This document shows positions 25,801 to 41,300 of a stretch of DNA of 64,000 nt, one piece after another. Position numbers and translations under genes: made by a program. This stretch comes from Anthopleura xanthogrammica (taxonomy: Eukaryota; Cnidaria; Anthozoa; Actiniaria; Actiniidae). Every line of letters starts with the position of its first letter. Positions within the stretch are counted from its first letter, which is position 1. The stretch is from NCBI GenBank assembly GCA_964019055.1, contig OZ025221.1, positions 61,001-125,000 of the forward strand. The letters are read 5' to 3'. Under the pieces are notes generated by a model, which was given only the letters and a program-made list of their open reading frames with translations, was not told the DNA's origin and searched no databases.

Positions 25801-28800
25801 AAGTAAGGTTCGACCCATTTACAGAGTTCGTAATTAACTGAATATCAGTATTTCGTCCAAATATCATGCCTTGTTTACCTGGTCCCTGATACCCATCACC
25901 AACAACCCAAGGTCTCTTTTTCTGTGGGACTATTCCAAAAGCTTTGATAGTGGACCCATGAACTTTGTCTTGTACCTCCACTTGAAACGGTTTCACGAAA
26001 AAACTAATTGCATTGGAACAATTAACACTCCCTCTAAACTTGCCTTTGAAAGGGTAGTTATGGTAAGATATCACAGTTTGTTTCTCCGCGAATGACATTG
26101 GTAACGAGGCAGATGTTTTCGTGTCCCCGTATACATAGACGCAATGGATTGGACTGCTAGGTCGCGGATCGGTAGTTACAGTTGTCACAGTTGCCGAGCC
26201 ATCAGGGAATCCTACCGGTGAATTAGATGTGACTGCTAATCCAAGAATAGGATCTTCCGCTACAATGCGACACGTGAACACCTCGTGACCATTTAGATTG
26301 TAAGGCTTTGCTGTAATTGTGTAGTTTCCAGCTTTACGGTATGAGTGATTGGAGTGCATACCATCCTTATCAAAAGGTCCAAGACTAGATTCAGATGAGT
26401 TAAAGCCATCGCCATAATCCCATACGACTTTGACATTTGTACCATTCCCAACACGCAATGCCATGAACATTTTTTGGTTGACTTTGACGTAAAGTGGCAC
26501 ACTGCAGGCATTGCCTAGGTTGCTGGGACGACCACTTTTACTGACAGTCACTTTTGGATCAGTAACAGGAGTTTCAACATGGACATTGATCAATGTTGAA
26601 TTACATCCAACACAGTTGCAAACCGTTAGATTTACAAGGTAGTCACCATCTTTAGTGTAAATATGAGCAAATACACTACTGTAAACAGCCACTCCTTCTG
26701 CATCTTCTGTACCGTTCTTATCAACACACACTCCATCTCCATAACAGACTGAAATACGGAAATCACTTCCATGGTTGACCTTATATGGTATAGACAAGGG
26801 CTGACCAATCCCTGCAGGCTGTACGGGACCAAGTTCCACATCACCCACAATGTCTTTTGTCTGGATGTATTTGCAGCTCATTAATCCAGTACTAACATTA
26901 TTGTATACCACGAGAGTAAGGTTATAGAAACCCGCTTTGGAAGGTGTATAGACAAACCATGGCTGTTGATACGTCTTGAAGGTCTGGTTATTGATAGTCC
27001 ATGCATATCTCATCATATTACCATGTTTTGTACTCGCTGTAATGTTTACACCTTTGTTAGTAGCCATGCAGTTAGGAGCGTTCGTAGATACGTTAGCAAT
27101 CTTTTCCTGGATAGTGATTAAACCACTTATTGTTACATTTGCAAGTTTGTTAGACGCTGTGATGCTAACATTATAGACACCTGCTGCTGCATATGTGGTA
27201 TTTAAAGTGCTAACAAAAACTGCTCCAGCAACTTTGGAGTCATTCAACTCTCTCACCCCAGAACCATCTCCCGGGTCAATCTTGAAGTTCACGTTTGAAC
27301 CATTTTGAAGGCTCCAACTAATTCTTGTCATTTCCTTTTCAGCACTGGTCGGCAGTCCATTTACAGTGAATTCTAACCCACTAATTCTCTCCTGACCTTC
27401 AACAGAGCACCTAGAATAGCTCACGCTGACCTTATTACTTGCAAATACCGCGACTGAGTGGAAACCGTGGCTCTGAAAAGAATGCATGACCCAGGGTGTG
27501 GAGGTGGTGACATTGGTGGTGTTAAAGATCCAGGTGTAGGTGATATTGGTACCTGAATGTGGAGATAGCGACACGTTTGACGCTTCCTTTGTAGGGTATG
27601 CTGCTACCCAATGCAAACTAATATTTGACACGACATTTTGTGCATGGATGAGATTCGTAGCACTGTTAGAACCGTACTCCGCCTTAGCTTTATATGTTCC
27701 CTCTGAGTCATAAGTATTGGTCGTCATCACTAGCCCATGTGGGATGACCTTGAACTGGAAGTGTGGAACGCTATCCACAACCTATAAAACGATCATATAG
27801 AAACTATGTTACGAAAGTCATAGACTCATGAGTAGAAGTACTGTTGTTTACTCACCTGTGGGCCGTGTGCCTGCTGTGGGGAGAGAAGCCCAACAAAAGT
27901 ACCGTTACTGGAACCAGCAGCAGTGACAGCGGACGGGGAATATAATAGTGTACTTTGAGATGCGTAACTCGTTGCCATGGCAGCAGCCGAAGGAATAGAC
28001 GGGATAAGAAGACCAAAGAAATCACATACTGATACATCAACTGTGTCGTTCAAGGCGATAAGATTTCTTTGTCCGCTGTTCACCCACATTAAATAACTGG
28101 TCTTTGACTTGTAGTTGAAATTGGATGGAGCCACTGTTGGTACGTGAAGCGAGTCACTATTGCCTTGTAAACAACTTCCAGAAGACATGGAAAGGGTGGA
28201 GCTTCCAGTGCAGTTGATCGCCTGAGGGTCGCATATGCTGTTTTGAGAAATACAAGCTCTCTGCGAAGGGCAAAACCGCTGGGTAGAGTCAACGCATGCC
28301 ACACTTAGGCACTGTAAGGAAAAACATGGAATATATATGTCAATTATTATACTGGATTGAAGGTAAGAAAGCCACTGAGAAGAATCATTAAGGTATACCT
28401 TGATCTCGAGGTAGCCCCCCCTGACAACATCCAATTGAAAACCAACAAGCGTTCCTTGATGCTTGTTGACTACCTCAGAAAACACGTACATTCCTGGACT
28501 GGTTTCATTGATAGCTGGTGATCTGGCGGTGTAATCTGGTCCTAATGAAACTACCATTGAATCTAAAAATAAATGATCATCAAGAAGGAAGTGAGGATCA
28601 CTCAGGCACGCAAACAACAGCAATTTAATTCCCCCAAAAAATCCTGTGCCCACCACTGTGCCATACCCCCGAGACATCCGCAGAGCTGAGGCGTCGTATG
28701 GACTTCGGACCTGACGGCATATAAAGGCCTTCTGCCTTTGGCTGCAAAAATTACGCAGGATAATGTTCTAGCAAAAGCATCAGGGAAGAGACTAGCCGGC

Positions 28801-31800
28801 CACCAAACCACATCTACAGCTAATCCCTTGCACCAACCTACAACGCACTAGGTACATTGATTTGAACTGGAAAAATAATCTAGTCTATCTGGTGCATTGC
28901 TTTCACTGCTATTGTTGTGCTAATTTCTTGAAACCCAATGGAAAACACTTGGGCTTCCAAGACAGTGAGTCAAGCGCGATGAGTGTGGTTAGTACCTGGA
29001 TGGGTGACCTGCATGAAACTTATTTTTTACCTAACACATTCCAACACATTTAGATTGTAATTATAACTACAAATATCCTAGGCATCTATTAGAATGCAAC
29101 ACTGATGATGACGTGGGACACCTCGAAACAATTGCCTGATAAACCTATGAGGTTGAAAATAACAATCAAGATTACTTCTTAAGCTTTTGTTTCGATGCAA
29201 TCTTTATGAGATTGAGCAAGTTTTTTTTGTTGTTGTTGTTGTTGTTTTCTTCTTAATGTCTCCAATGGTTTAACTTTACCAAGCGCTAGAGAGTAGCACC
29301 CAGTTTCACATTCGCTTCTCTCAGCGGTAAATACCCAAAAAGAGATAACTAAAAGAGCGAAGGCAGAAGAAATTTTCTAAATCGTGATCAAGTTACTTAT
29401 ACACAAGACCGTGTACGCGATTTAAAAACGTAGGTCAAAAAATGGAGAAAATGGGCAAGAAAGCACGTCTAGCTTAACAGCGATTTTATATTCATTCCGA
29501 TTTCAATAAAACTTGCATATCCAAAAATTTCATTTCTCTTTTAAAACCTTGAAAATTTTCTTTCCCAGGAAACCCAAATGAGTCCATTCACTAAATTTTG
29601 GTCCCATTTGATATTTTGTTCCGGGGCTTTGGCCCAAAAAGAGCGTGTTTACGAAATATTGAGCTTAAAAACGTATAGCTGTCCTTATAACGAGAGACGG
29701 TTTTTCTGCTCTGTTAATCGAGCCACCTTAACAGCGGGACAAAAGAAGTGTGTGAGCAAAGGAATTTTGGTAGTGATAACATGCATATGAGGGTATTTTA
29801 ATACCTTAAAAGGCTTTACACCTAATTGCAAGAACGTTGTCATATTAAAATAAAGAATAACAAAAAGGAATGAATTATTTTGTAAAACAGAATGATGTAA
29901 TTATTTCACTGTTTTGAAGGTATAGACTGACATATTTGAGATTATCTTTTTGCTAGATACTAAAACTACAGTTATTTTCATCAATCTAGGGAACTTTAGA
30001 ATCTAAATAAAAATATTATTCTAATTAATTCCTATTTTTTATTTTGTTACTTTACCTTTTCATTTGACAACGTTCTTGTGTGCATCTATTCTGATACATA
30101 TTACTACACATACCTGGAAGTGACAGTGTAGTTGCCACACTGCTCGTGGACCACGTGACTTTTAAATCAACATGATAACCTTGCGTAAATGATACGTTGC
30201 ACTTGAAATCGGCGTTGGTTGGCACATATTCAGGACACGTGAAAGAGAAGCCTCTTGTTGGGAGAAAAGACGCTATGCTATTTGTACAAGCGATAGTAAG
30301 GCTTTCACCAGTCTCGTTGTTCTTCAAAGCTGCTTTTGCAGTTGTTGTGAAGTTCTCTACAGCAACAAAAGCATGTTTGAATGAAGAAGACAGTTGTTCG
30401 TTCAAGCTGCCATCACCAACTTTGAGAAAGTTCTTTTCTAGGTCGTGAAAGGGTTTGGAGATCTGCACTGTCACTGAAAACTGAGTCAAAGCTTCTTGTG
30501 TTGTGGGATTGCTACAGACAACGCTTGTTGTGGACTTGAAAGCATTCAACACATGCATATGAGAGTCTTGTCCACCGCACTTCATGGCAGCATTCCCAGT
30601 ACAAGGAACAGTACAAAGGTCACTTAGGACAGGCGCGAGACTGGACGTCAGGTTAGTACACGTGCATACATTTCCCTCGTATACCACAGCTTTCTCGTAG
30701 TAAGCATTTCCGCAGTGTTCCCGGCAAACACTAGGGCTTAGTACCTCTGGGTTAATGTCGCCCGGATAGTAGAAAAAACTGGGGCTGACAGCATTATCTT
30801 TATAGCACGAGTCAGTGTAATCAGATATTCCTGTGTGAAAGACACAATAATACAATCCTTATTTCTGTCAATTAACAAGGAAAGCAATATAGAAGTCAAT
30901 CAGTCTGTCGGTCTGTCGGTCTGTCGGTCTGTCGGTCTGTCGGTCTGTCGGTCTGTCGGTCTGTCGGTCTGTCGGTCTGTCGGTCTGTCGGTCTGTCGGT
31001 CTGTCGGTCTGTCGGTCTGTCGGTCTGTCGGTCTGTCGGTCTGTCGGTCTGTCGGTCTGTCGGTCTGTCGGTCTGTCGGTCTGTCGGTCTGTCGGTCTGT
31101 CGGTCTGTCGGTCTGTCGGTCTGTCGGTCTGTCGGTCTGTCGGTCTGTCGGTCTGTCGGTCTGTCGGTCTGTCAGTCTGTCGGTCTGTCGGTCTGTCGGT
31201 CTGTCGGTCTGTCAGTCTGTCAGTCTGTCAGTCTGTCGGTCTGTCAGTCTGTCGGTCTGTCGGTCTGTCGGTCTGTCAGTCTGTCAGTCTGTCAGTCTGT
31301 CAAAAAGTTAGTACATAGTAACTTTCAAAACTTACCAGTGCCTTTGAAAAAAGCAGCGAGTGACTCCGATGTCATGGAATATTCAAATATGGCAAGACTG
31401 TTAATGGACCCTTGGAAGTATTTAGCCATCTCATTATTAGGTCGACCTAACGTAAGGCGGGATGTTTCATCTGCAGAGCTGCTCAACGCCTCTCCTATAC
31501 TGTTCCTATCCACGGACAAAGATGACGCAACATACGATACCACTGTTAAACCAAGGCTTTTGGACCAGGAGAATCCTATTGACAAATGTCCCAACGAGCC
31601 AAGGTTCTTGTCGACTATCCAACGTTTCTCTGCATCACGGACCTCCACTCGTATAGTCGTTGAGTTAGGTGAATATATGGCGAAGCCACGCGTGTGTTGT
31701 CCACCAGACGAGATGACATATCTTTCACCAGAACCCTGTCTGTTCACTCGCACTACCACTAAAAGAAAATAATCAGTGATGTTAGTCAACAATATGACTC

Positions 31801-34800
31801 ATAATAACTACAATAATCAGTGATGTTAGTCAACAATATGACTCATAATAACTACAATAATCCTCTAATAATTATCATCATTCATTACCATCATCGCCAT
31901 GACAACACCGTCAAACACAGACTTTATTATTGACAAATATTTGATTTTACCTGTTATTCCCTCAGAACACAACTCCGTGTCACTGACACAAGTTTCTTTA
32001 AAGTCACCAAGATCTGCCCAGTTGCTTGTCCCGTCGAATTTTGTAGCCAAAAAGGTGTATCCTTGTACGTGCGATTGTGCTGCTTCTATCGTTTCATATG
32101 GTCCGTGTAGTGTGCCTTGTTTTGATCCAGTTAAGTCGAGAAGAGGACCTCCGGTTACTTTGTCCAGTGGCCAGTAGCTTAAAGCACTCTTGTAGATGAA
32201 GTCTAAAACAACAAAGATCAGAAAATCATTGGCCATCATAATATCTCTTAACAAGGATTAATCTACTTTTTTATTTATCATTTATATCTATTTTTTATTA
32301 CTATACATATAGTACATTTAATTTACTGCAATGTCGATTTATTATTATTAATAATGATAATTATTATTAAATGGTTCTAAAGATCATATGAAATACAAAC
32401 CTTTTCGCCCACAGACTTTGAATACTGCGTTAGATGATGGGGATTGTAGAAACATGTACTTGACGTCCAAGGGCTGTTCATCGCGGTAATACAAGAGAAC
32501 ACTTTCCCCCATGCCTACAATCACTCGACCAGCCTTCCATTCTAACCACACATGAACATAAGTATTTGCACTTATAACACGTTGCCTAGCAACAGATACT
32601 GCTACTTGTTTAGCCGCTGACCCGTCATGTGATCGTTTGATGTAGGTAGTATTACTATTATCGGGATCGTCTAGTACAATTTCATAACGAGGTCCGGATG
32701 CACTTGAATTTTTCGAGAGAATGATGACAGGCTTCTGGCTGAGAATCTGAAGGGCCATCGATGACGTAAGCAAGCGATATGCATTTGAAGTGCTACCACT
32801 GGTAACACTGACTTGGTCACAAACAGTATCTGGTAAAAAGAAAAAAACCGACACATCCTTTCAATGCATTTAATTGATCAAAACACGTCACTAACATCAA
32901 GGAATTTATATCGATTGATTGATGGATGGTATGGATGCAATGGGCTCCCTGTGGCAAGGGTCGATGGATGGTATGGATACAATGGGCTCCCTGTGGCATG
33001 GGTCGATGGATGGTATGGATACAATGGGCTCCCTGTGGCAAGGGTCGATGGATGGTATGGATACAATGGGCTCCCTGTGGCATGGGTCGATGGATGGTAT
33101 GGATACAATGGGCTCCCTGTGGCATGGGTCGATGGATGGTATGGATACAATGGGCTCCCTGTGGCAAGGGTCGATGGATGGTATGGATACAATGGGCTCC
33201 CTGTGGCAAGGGTCGATGGATGGTATGGATACAATGGGCTCCCTGTGGCAAGGGTCGATGGATGGTATGGATACAATGGGATGGATTGCTGGCATGGGTA
33301 AATGGATAGATCTTAATAATATTAATGGACTTATTCATTCACCTGATTCGTACTGATCGTAGTAGAATTGGATTTCTTTAAACCCATTGGAAGATGCTGT
33401 ATGTGTTGAGGTCACAGTCAGTTTTACCCAGGATGCTATTCGAGGAGAAAACGTAAACTCTTCAAAATCTTGTTTGTCTTGTGTGAGTGTCACCTGCAAA
33501 ACAAGAAACATTAACACAACTACGAAAAGGATTCTGGTAGTAGCTGGTATCAAGACTTAGTAAATGGAACAGAGATTTATTACAAGTACTATTGACGGAC
33601 GCTTATACCGGATGAATGAAAATTAAAAATTGCAAACTTACAGCAAATGTTGAGCAATCGCTGAAGTCAATCCTAACATCTTTGCTTTGTGCTGCACTCA
33701 ATGTTCTTTGCAGTATTCGCACTTTGTTGATCTTGTATGACGATGCAAACCCAATGCTCATCCATGCCCCTACTCCTTCTGAATTACTGACCCATTCGCT
33801 GGTAGACAGGCCGTCTAACGCCTTGTCACAAACTGATGCAGCATTAAGTTTGGTGGAGGATTGAATGCAATATCCTCCAAACTTAGATCTCGCAACGTTA
33901 AAAAACGGGATGCGAATGGATTCTACGAGAAAGAAAATCGAAATTCAGTATAGGTCATTGTCAAGGTTGTCCAAATAACTGATGCAATAATATACACTAT
34001 ATACTTTAAATTATAAACTACTGACACACTACCCTACTATCCAATATCATAACATCGAATACAACAACCATTACCTTCGGGAATGTAGCCATAAGGTATA
34101 GCAATGGACGTGGTTACAAAGCTCGGTCCATTCCCAACAGTGTTTTTAGACTCTTTAATCCAAGGTTGGCTACCAGGTCCTTTGTACAAAACTGCTCCAA
34201 ATGACTCGTTATCGAGTATTGCAGTATTGTTGACGCCTACACCCGTCATGGCGGCGACGGCATCGTTCAGGTTACTATTGGCATTTCCAGTCTCTTGCAC
34301 GGCCATCAGGAGAATAACATCGTTTGGCAGATTCTGTATGAAGTCTCGCAGCTTGGTGCCCTCGGATGAACTTACTTTAGCATCGAATACTCCTCCAGTC
34401 ATGTACCGACCTACAAACCAACAACATATTGGAATATATTGGACGATGATATTTGATCTGTGATTTACCCCACCATACCCTAACTTTGATCAGCCAGAGG
34501 TTGTTTCAGGGTTCCATCTGTGAAATAACCGTACCCTGACTTGGATCAGCCCAAACGTTGTTTCAGGGTTGGATCTGTGAGTTAGCCATGCCCTGACTTA
34601 GATCAGCCCTGAGGTTGTTTCAGGGTTCTATCTGTGAGCTAGTAATGCCCTGACTTAGATCAGCCCTGAGGTTGTTTCAGGGTTCTATAAAGTTGAAGAT
34701 AAATAAAGTAAGGATATACACTCACCTGTGATGACGTCAAATACCGCCAGATTAATACCACGTGACTTTCTACTGTAGTCTTGTCCATTCACTGTAAGGA

Positions 34801-35253
34801 AGGACGATCCTAATGGAGCTGACAGGTTGGTGTCACTTTTTCCCTCGGAGCGAATGAAAACATTCAGTTTGCATGCGAGACCTGAAAAAAAGAAAAAACA
34901 TTCAATCTGAGTAGCACGAAACGTATACGGTACCGCTGTGCCCGGTTAGAACACTCTGAGACATACGGTACCGCTGTGCCCGGTTAGAACACTCTGAGAC
35001 ATACGGTACCGGTGTGCCCGGTTAGAACACTCTGAGACATTAATTAAGTTGTTTATGTTATTATTGTTATTATTATAGTTGTTGTTATTATAATTACTAT
35101 CATTATTATCAATTATTATCTATTTAATAATATTGTTTATTATTATTGAGCAGTATATACGTCTGAAATGCTCCAATATGCAATCCCAGCACTATAGGGC
35201 GCTGACGTAGCGTAACCTATAGACCTCTAACGACTTCAACACATTTTTATCTA

Positions 35254-35301
<48 letters not shown>

Positions 35302-38300
35302 CATTATTATAATATTATGAGGAAATAAAGCCAACAAGAGTGGTTCTTCTCCACTGACTCCAATCAGAGTTTAGAAAATTGCCCTCTCCGAAGCACAGGA
35401 GAAAACCAAGAGGTACCTTACATATATATGGTTACTCCCAGTTTGGAGGAACGTTGAGACAGCATTGATAAATAGTGAGTTTCATTTTATAATATCAGAA
35501 GTTATGTGTTATTAGTATAGAGGACTGCATGCACTTGCAAATAATTACATGAAAAAATCTCCAAGGACTGCAAAAATTGAGTTCTATAAATATCACAGAT
35601 TAATTATGTTATGCCGAACCTACAAACATAACAATCACACATGAATAGTAAGTTAGAGATTAGTCCAAGTATTACATTGCTTCTTGTCTTGACCAACAGG
35701 CAAACACTTTATTACATTTGATACTTTCATCTATTTAGTCTTCTATTCGGTCAATGAATGTAAATTATATTTAAGAACTGATATTTATTATTTTAGCCTG
35801 AAGGATGGGGCTCGGGACGTCGCTTCACTGGATCATGGATCGCAAAAAAAATTACCGAATTTTCAGCTTTTGGAAGGGTATGTATAATTGTAATGTATAG
35901 CAAAAACATGCCCAACCTCTAAAATTTGATATATGCCTCTAGATTCTAAATTTCGAGAGACTTTTTATTTTGGAAAATCAGGAACCGTGCATGGCTGGAC
36001 TGGACTGGACGTCGTTTAACTGGATTATCCCGGATCAAAAATAGTTTTTTACGCCAAATTTGCAGTTTTTATCCCATAATTTTTATCTTAGCATTTGTAA
36101 CTAGCAATTTTATGATGAAAATTTGCTTAAAGTTAAGATTGAATTTTTTTCGACATTGGGAAAAAATTGATTTTGATCTTGGATCGCGAAAAAAATGTCC
36201 TTTTCGCATGCAATTTTAAGTGACTCGACCCAATAATTTTGCATGCGCACCTTCCAACTTTGAACCTCATATGCCTAAAGAGATTGATTCCAATTTCATA
36301 TCCATATATTTTCCGTTTTGGCGAGATCGCGTTACTGGATTACCTTTTAATTTTCAAGGAAGTATTAGGGACATATCATAATAAAATGAGCGATGTTTTT
36401 TGTAAATATATACCTCAGAAGTAGCAATTTTGGGTACGGGAAGTCCATCGTTTAGTTTTCACATAAATTATACTCTTCATTTCGAAATCCTCAAATATCT
36501 CCAAATTCGTCTTATAGATTTTGATGAAACGGCGCCCGGAGGAAGACAAACACTCAAGATATAGGCAGAATAAAGCATTTCCTTAGAAAATGCGGTCGAG
36601 GGATAAAATTCGATTCCGAGTTAAAACAGGTGTGACGTCATTACCACGTGATATGCAATCCGATCTCCTCGAAAAAATATCATATTGTAGTTTAGTGTAT
36701 ATGTAACATATGTGTTCTAGTGGATATGAAATTGGAATCAATCTCTTTAGGCATGAGGTTCAAAGTTGGAAGGTGCGCATCCAAAATTATTGGGTCGAGT
36801 CACTTAAAATTGTGTGTTTAGTTCTGAGAATCAAGTAAAAGTTCCTCGTAGTACTTTGTTTATGAAATTATCAAAATTTTGGCTAAAAACATCGTTAAAC
36901 AAAGACTAATTTACTTCTTCGTTGATCTGCTATTAGGACAAAATAAACAAAGCTGACAAATAGGCTGAGCAGTGATTGGTTGATAGTTAATTTCTATTGT
37001 TTTTTTCTTGAGCTTTGATTGGCTGAGAGGAATTATCCAATTACTGAGTAATTGGGAAATTCTTCGTACGAAAACTGACTTGCCAATTAATTATTTTTTT
37101 GGATAAACACTATTGTGTAGGATTATGGATTGAGGACAATTAACCAAGTTTTCCAGCTCCACCTTTGAACATTTGAACCGAAGCATAATTAAATTGTCCA
37201 GTTTTTCAGGAAAATATCAGAAACTTTTTTTCAAAATTCACTTTCAATAGAATCTCAAAACGTTGGTGCGTTTGTAATTGTTTTATTTTATTTTATAGGT
37301 GAAATTCCTATGTTAATTAAAAGAAATTGCATTCGTTTCTAAGCCATATTCGTAGGAAATTTATTTTAGTTTCGAGTTTTGGCGCGATGAAACTGCGCTT
37401 TCTTTTCATTTAATTGATTTTCTTTGAATAGATTCGCTATTTTAATACTATCACAGATCGTTAGTATAATAAAATGATGAAAGTAACATACAATACAAAT
37501 GGCAGGGCCATCGCAACAGCATAGCCAATTACTGTGGGCCCAAAATAGAAAACAAAACACATACATAATATACACGAAAATAAGTTATTGAGATTAGACT
37601 GATAACTAATTATTAAGGAGAACTAACGAGTAAGACTAAGAAAGGATTTGCACCTGGGACACATTGTCTTAAAGCTACTAGGATCTTCAATGTTGTGTTT
37701 TTCTTTTTTTGTTAAAGTGCACATAACCTTTTTTCCCAATCATTCAGTACTAATTCTACATGAAGTAAATAGTCGAATTGCAAAATATTACTTGATTTGA
37801 GTGTTGCGTCTCTACGTTATAAAGGATTATACTTCCAATATTTAAATGACTGTACATGTGACGTCCACTAAGGCTTCATATATACAAAATTGAACTGGTT
37901 CACACAAACAGAATTTAAAAATCACCATTGTTTTATTCATGGTTTACATAAAGGATAAAGTAAATTTGTTTTCTCAAAACGGCCAGTGTTTAGTATTACT
38001 ATAGTTACAACAAATACATTAAAATACCTTAGTAGACGTCACAGTTATTAACATATTGGAAATATAAACCTTCATAACTTAATTAAAGACGCAACACTGA
38101 AATCAAGAAATATTTTAGCATCCGACTATTTACTTCATGTAGAATAAGTATTGAAGGCATTGAAAAAGGTTATGTGCACTTTAAGCCCCTGTTACACGTA
38201 GTCTTTTTTTGTGCAATTTGAGCCGCGCGCCAAAATGTTCAAGTTGCGGAGCGTTTTTTAGCGTTTAACACCCCCTCGTGCAACTTATTTTTCAAACATA

Positions 38301-41300
38301 AAAGTTGCATGAAAATTTGATTTGTATTCTACTTTTTCAACAAATTTCCGAAAGTTGCAACAACAAAAATACGTGTCAGTGACATGCTCGCGTACAACTT
38401 GAACTTTTTTACGCGCGACTCAAGTTGCATGAAAAAATAATACGTGTAACAGCGACTTTATTCAAGACTCGGTTGATGAAACAAGTGGAAATGCGGCACA
38501 TAAATTATTTAAAAACAAAAAAATGTTGAACCTGATGCATTAAACATGTATAAGGTATAACATGAATGCATGTCAATCACTCATGCCTCTAATGAATATA
38601 AATGTCGACTAGTATTCATATTGATGCTCAACCGTGTTGTCAGTTCGTCATAAAAATAACAAGGGTTGCACATACGCATGCTCCTCTTAACTCTTTCCAG
38701 AAGTTCTTAAAGTGCTTTTGTAAGGATCATATGAATGTTGATATTGTCATTTAAGGAGGCTCCCTAGAGTTTACTCTTCCTCCACCAAGAGTCACAAAAA
38801 CTACTCGCATTTTGTCCAGAATTATCAATCATTTCAAACCAGTAGCAACAGAAGCAGCAGCAAATAAAGCTCCGTGAAATCTACCCTTGTGTTTAGTGAT
38901 TTTTATACGACTTTGACAAACTTGCACGTTCAAAACAGTTCATTTAATATATTCAGAATGCAATGAGTATGCTTGCGCATGCGCAACTACTAAACTTGAA
39001 GAATTTTTATTTTGCGTACGTTAATTTTCAAAATGAAATTAACTCAAAAGTACATGGTGAAGTGTTCCCAAACGTATACAGTTTTTTCACAATGTTATAA
39101 AAAGGCAACTGACAAAATGCTACTGAAATCCTGACATCAGATTTTTTTTAATCCAGGAAAATCGAAATTTCTCAATATCTCACGTTCTGATGTCAAGATT
39201 TTTTTAAGCCGCAGTTATATTATAAAAAATCCAACGGAGTTTTATATTATGTATTTAGAAGAATATTGACCGTGGAAAATTCGAGTTATTATTTTTTTAA
39301 TGTTAAAAATAGGCCTTTTTACGACAGATGCAGCGTTGCTATGGTAACATTGTACGTGATCATTACTACCACAAACAAATCCTAAACTCATAATCTTTAA
39401 TATGGTTGGTCTATCAGGCATCGATATGCAGATATGCTTTTGCTATAAAAGGATTTCTCTTATAGCTCCAAATACCTGTAAACTCTAGGGAGCCTCCTTA
39501 ATACACTTAAACAAATATTTCTCATCAAAAAAGAGCAGATGGTTTTATTCCTTAGGTTTATGATCATCAAGTTAACGTCAAGATGATGCGAAAATGACTT
39601 GTTATTTGTTACTGGGTTTTTAATATCTAATGTCTGATATTTGATGTCCGATTCACAATTTTTCGCAGTCGGTTTAAGACATTTTGTGTCGCGTTTCATT
39701 CTGAAAACGAAAACTTCTATCTTCGATGGTAATGAACCGGGTTACTTGGTTTCGAAAAAAGTCTAGGGTTCTAATAAATAAAGTTATGTTATGTAAGATC
39801 AGATTTACTCTTTTTCGTAACACCTCTCATGAAAAGGCGTGAATCGAAGATCGAACTAAGCATTTTGGTTGTTGCGTGAGTTGTACGAACCGAACAAGAA
39901 ATAGTTGGACTTTTGCCATAAATGGCACACCACACCTAGAGTGTAATGGGTTAAATCTAGAACCAGCGAGATAAAAGATGCCCCTAATATACAAGAATTC
40001 TAAGTTTAATTATATCAAAATGAAACAAATCCTTCTGGTTGGAAAATGTGAAACCATCAAGAATATTGGTTAAGTATGCCAGTGAAAGCACTGTGTATAT
40101 CAATCTGATAACCTGCTATACCTATAATACCACTCCATTAGCGAGCTGGGTGCTTAGACTGATTAAATGCAGGTACCCTCATCAACTCGTTGCTAGGGGA
40201 TATTTGTTTACTTCAGATGTTCTTCTCGCGTTATTGTAAAGCTAATTAAAGAATATCTCAAAGAACAGCGAGAAAAATTGATGATTTTACAGTGAATTAA
40301 GCAAACAAGGAAAAACTGTTATCACACAGAGGTTTATACTGGCAATATCATATGGCTACACAATTTCGTTTAAGATATCACATAACTACGCAACAACAAC
40401 AACCATGAAAAAAAAAAAAAGGAAAAAAAGAAAAGAAAAGAAAGAAAAGTAGACAAAAAAGTAAAAAAAGACTGATCTTTTTAGATATAACTATGTTTGT
40501 TGTCAGATGTAAATTTGTGCCGAGCGAGAAACGTTAGGTTTTTGAAACACCCAGGAACATATAGTCTTTTTGATGAAGCAATCATACCGAGATCTTTATG
40601 AAGATATTATATTCAATTTGGTAAAATATACCCTGATCCAGCATAAAAATCCCTGAATATTAAAGTCTTTAATGTATACATTTATAAATTTATAAACTAT
40701 CGATAAATGATGTATTTTGAGAACGGAGAATCAAATTTAAGAAACAGTTACAGTCTTTTGGACTGAAAGTCGGGATGTTTTTAATATAGACTCAGCTTGA
40801 GGTTCAAAATTGTATATATTGAGTACCATTGTACTGTGCTAGGACGGAACATCTTCAGCGGAACACTCCGCGACATTTCGACTCACTTCAAACTGCTTTA
40901 CAAAAGAAATCCTCTTTTAATTTCGATGACTACTTTAATATTCAAAAATAGGCGAATTATAAATAATAAAAGGCCCTACATTTTTTAATGAAGTTGTGTT
41001 ATGTTACCTAGTATTCTGGGTTCTGTTTTCTCGTCATATCGGATCAAACACGCAATAAACTTTCTCATTCAGTTTGATCAGGACTTTTTAGAATCATTTC
41101 TTGTTCCCTTGGCTAAAAGTCCTCTTTCTCGACACTTGCTCTAACTTGTTTAGCCCGAAATTTAGACCGACTGCTTGGCGACGAAGAGCAAACTCTTGAC
41201 GTATTTATCATATATTTTAGGTACTTTCTACATCTTTTAATATGGTTTTCAATTGAATAAGCGAAAAAAGTGTTATCGTAATTATCATTATTTCGAGTGT

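Noticed and set aside
30835..31311. 158-codon open frame of SVCRSVGL iterations
   Set aside because: It is the translation of the octamer array inside a polycystin intron and has no independent support.
32817..33356. Several overlapping frames of 127-173 codons on both strands
   Set aside because: All come from the 42-bp minisatellite, whose period is a multiple of three.
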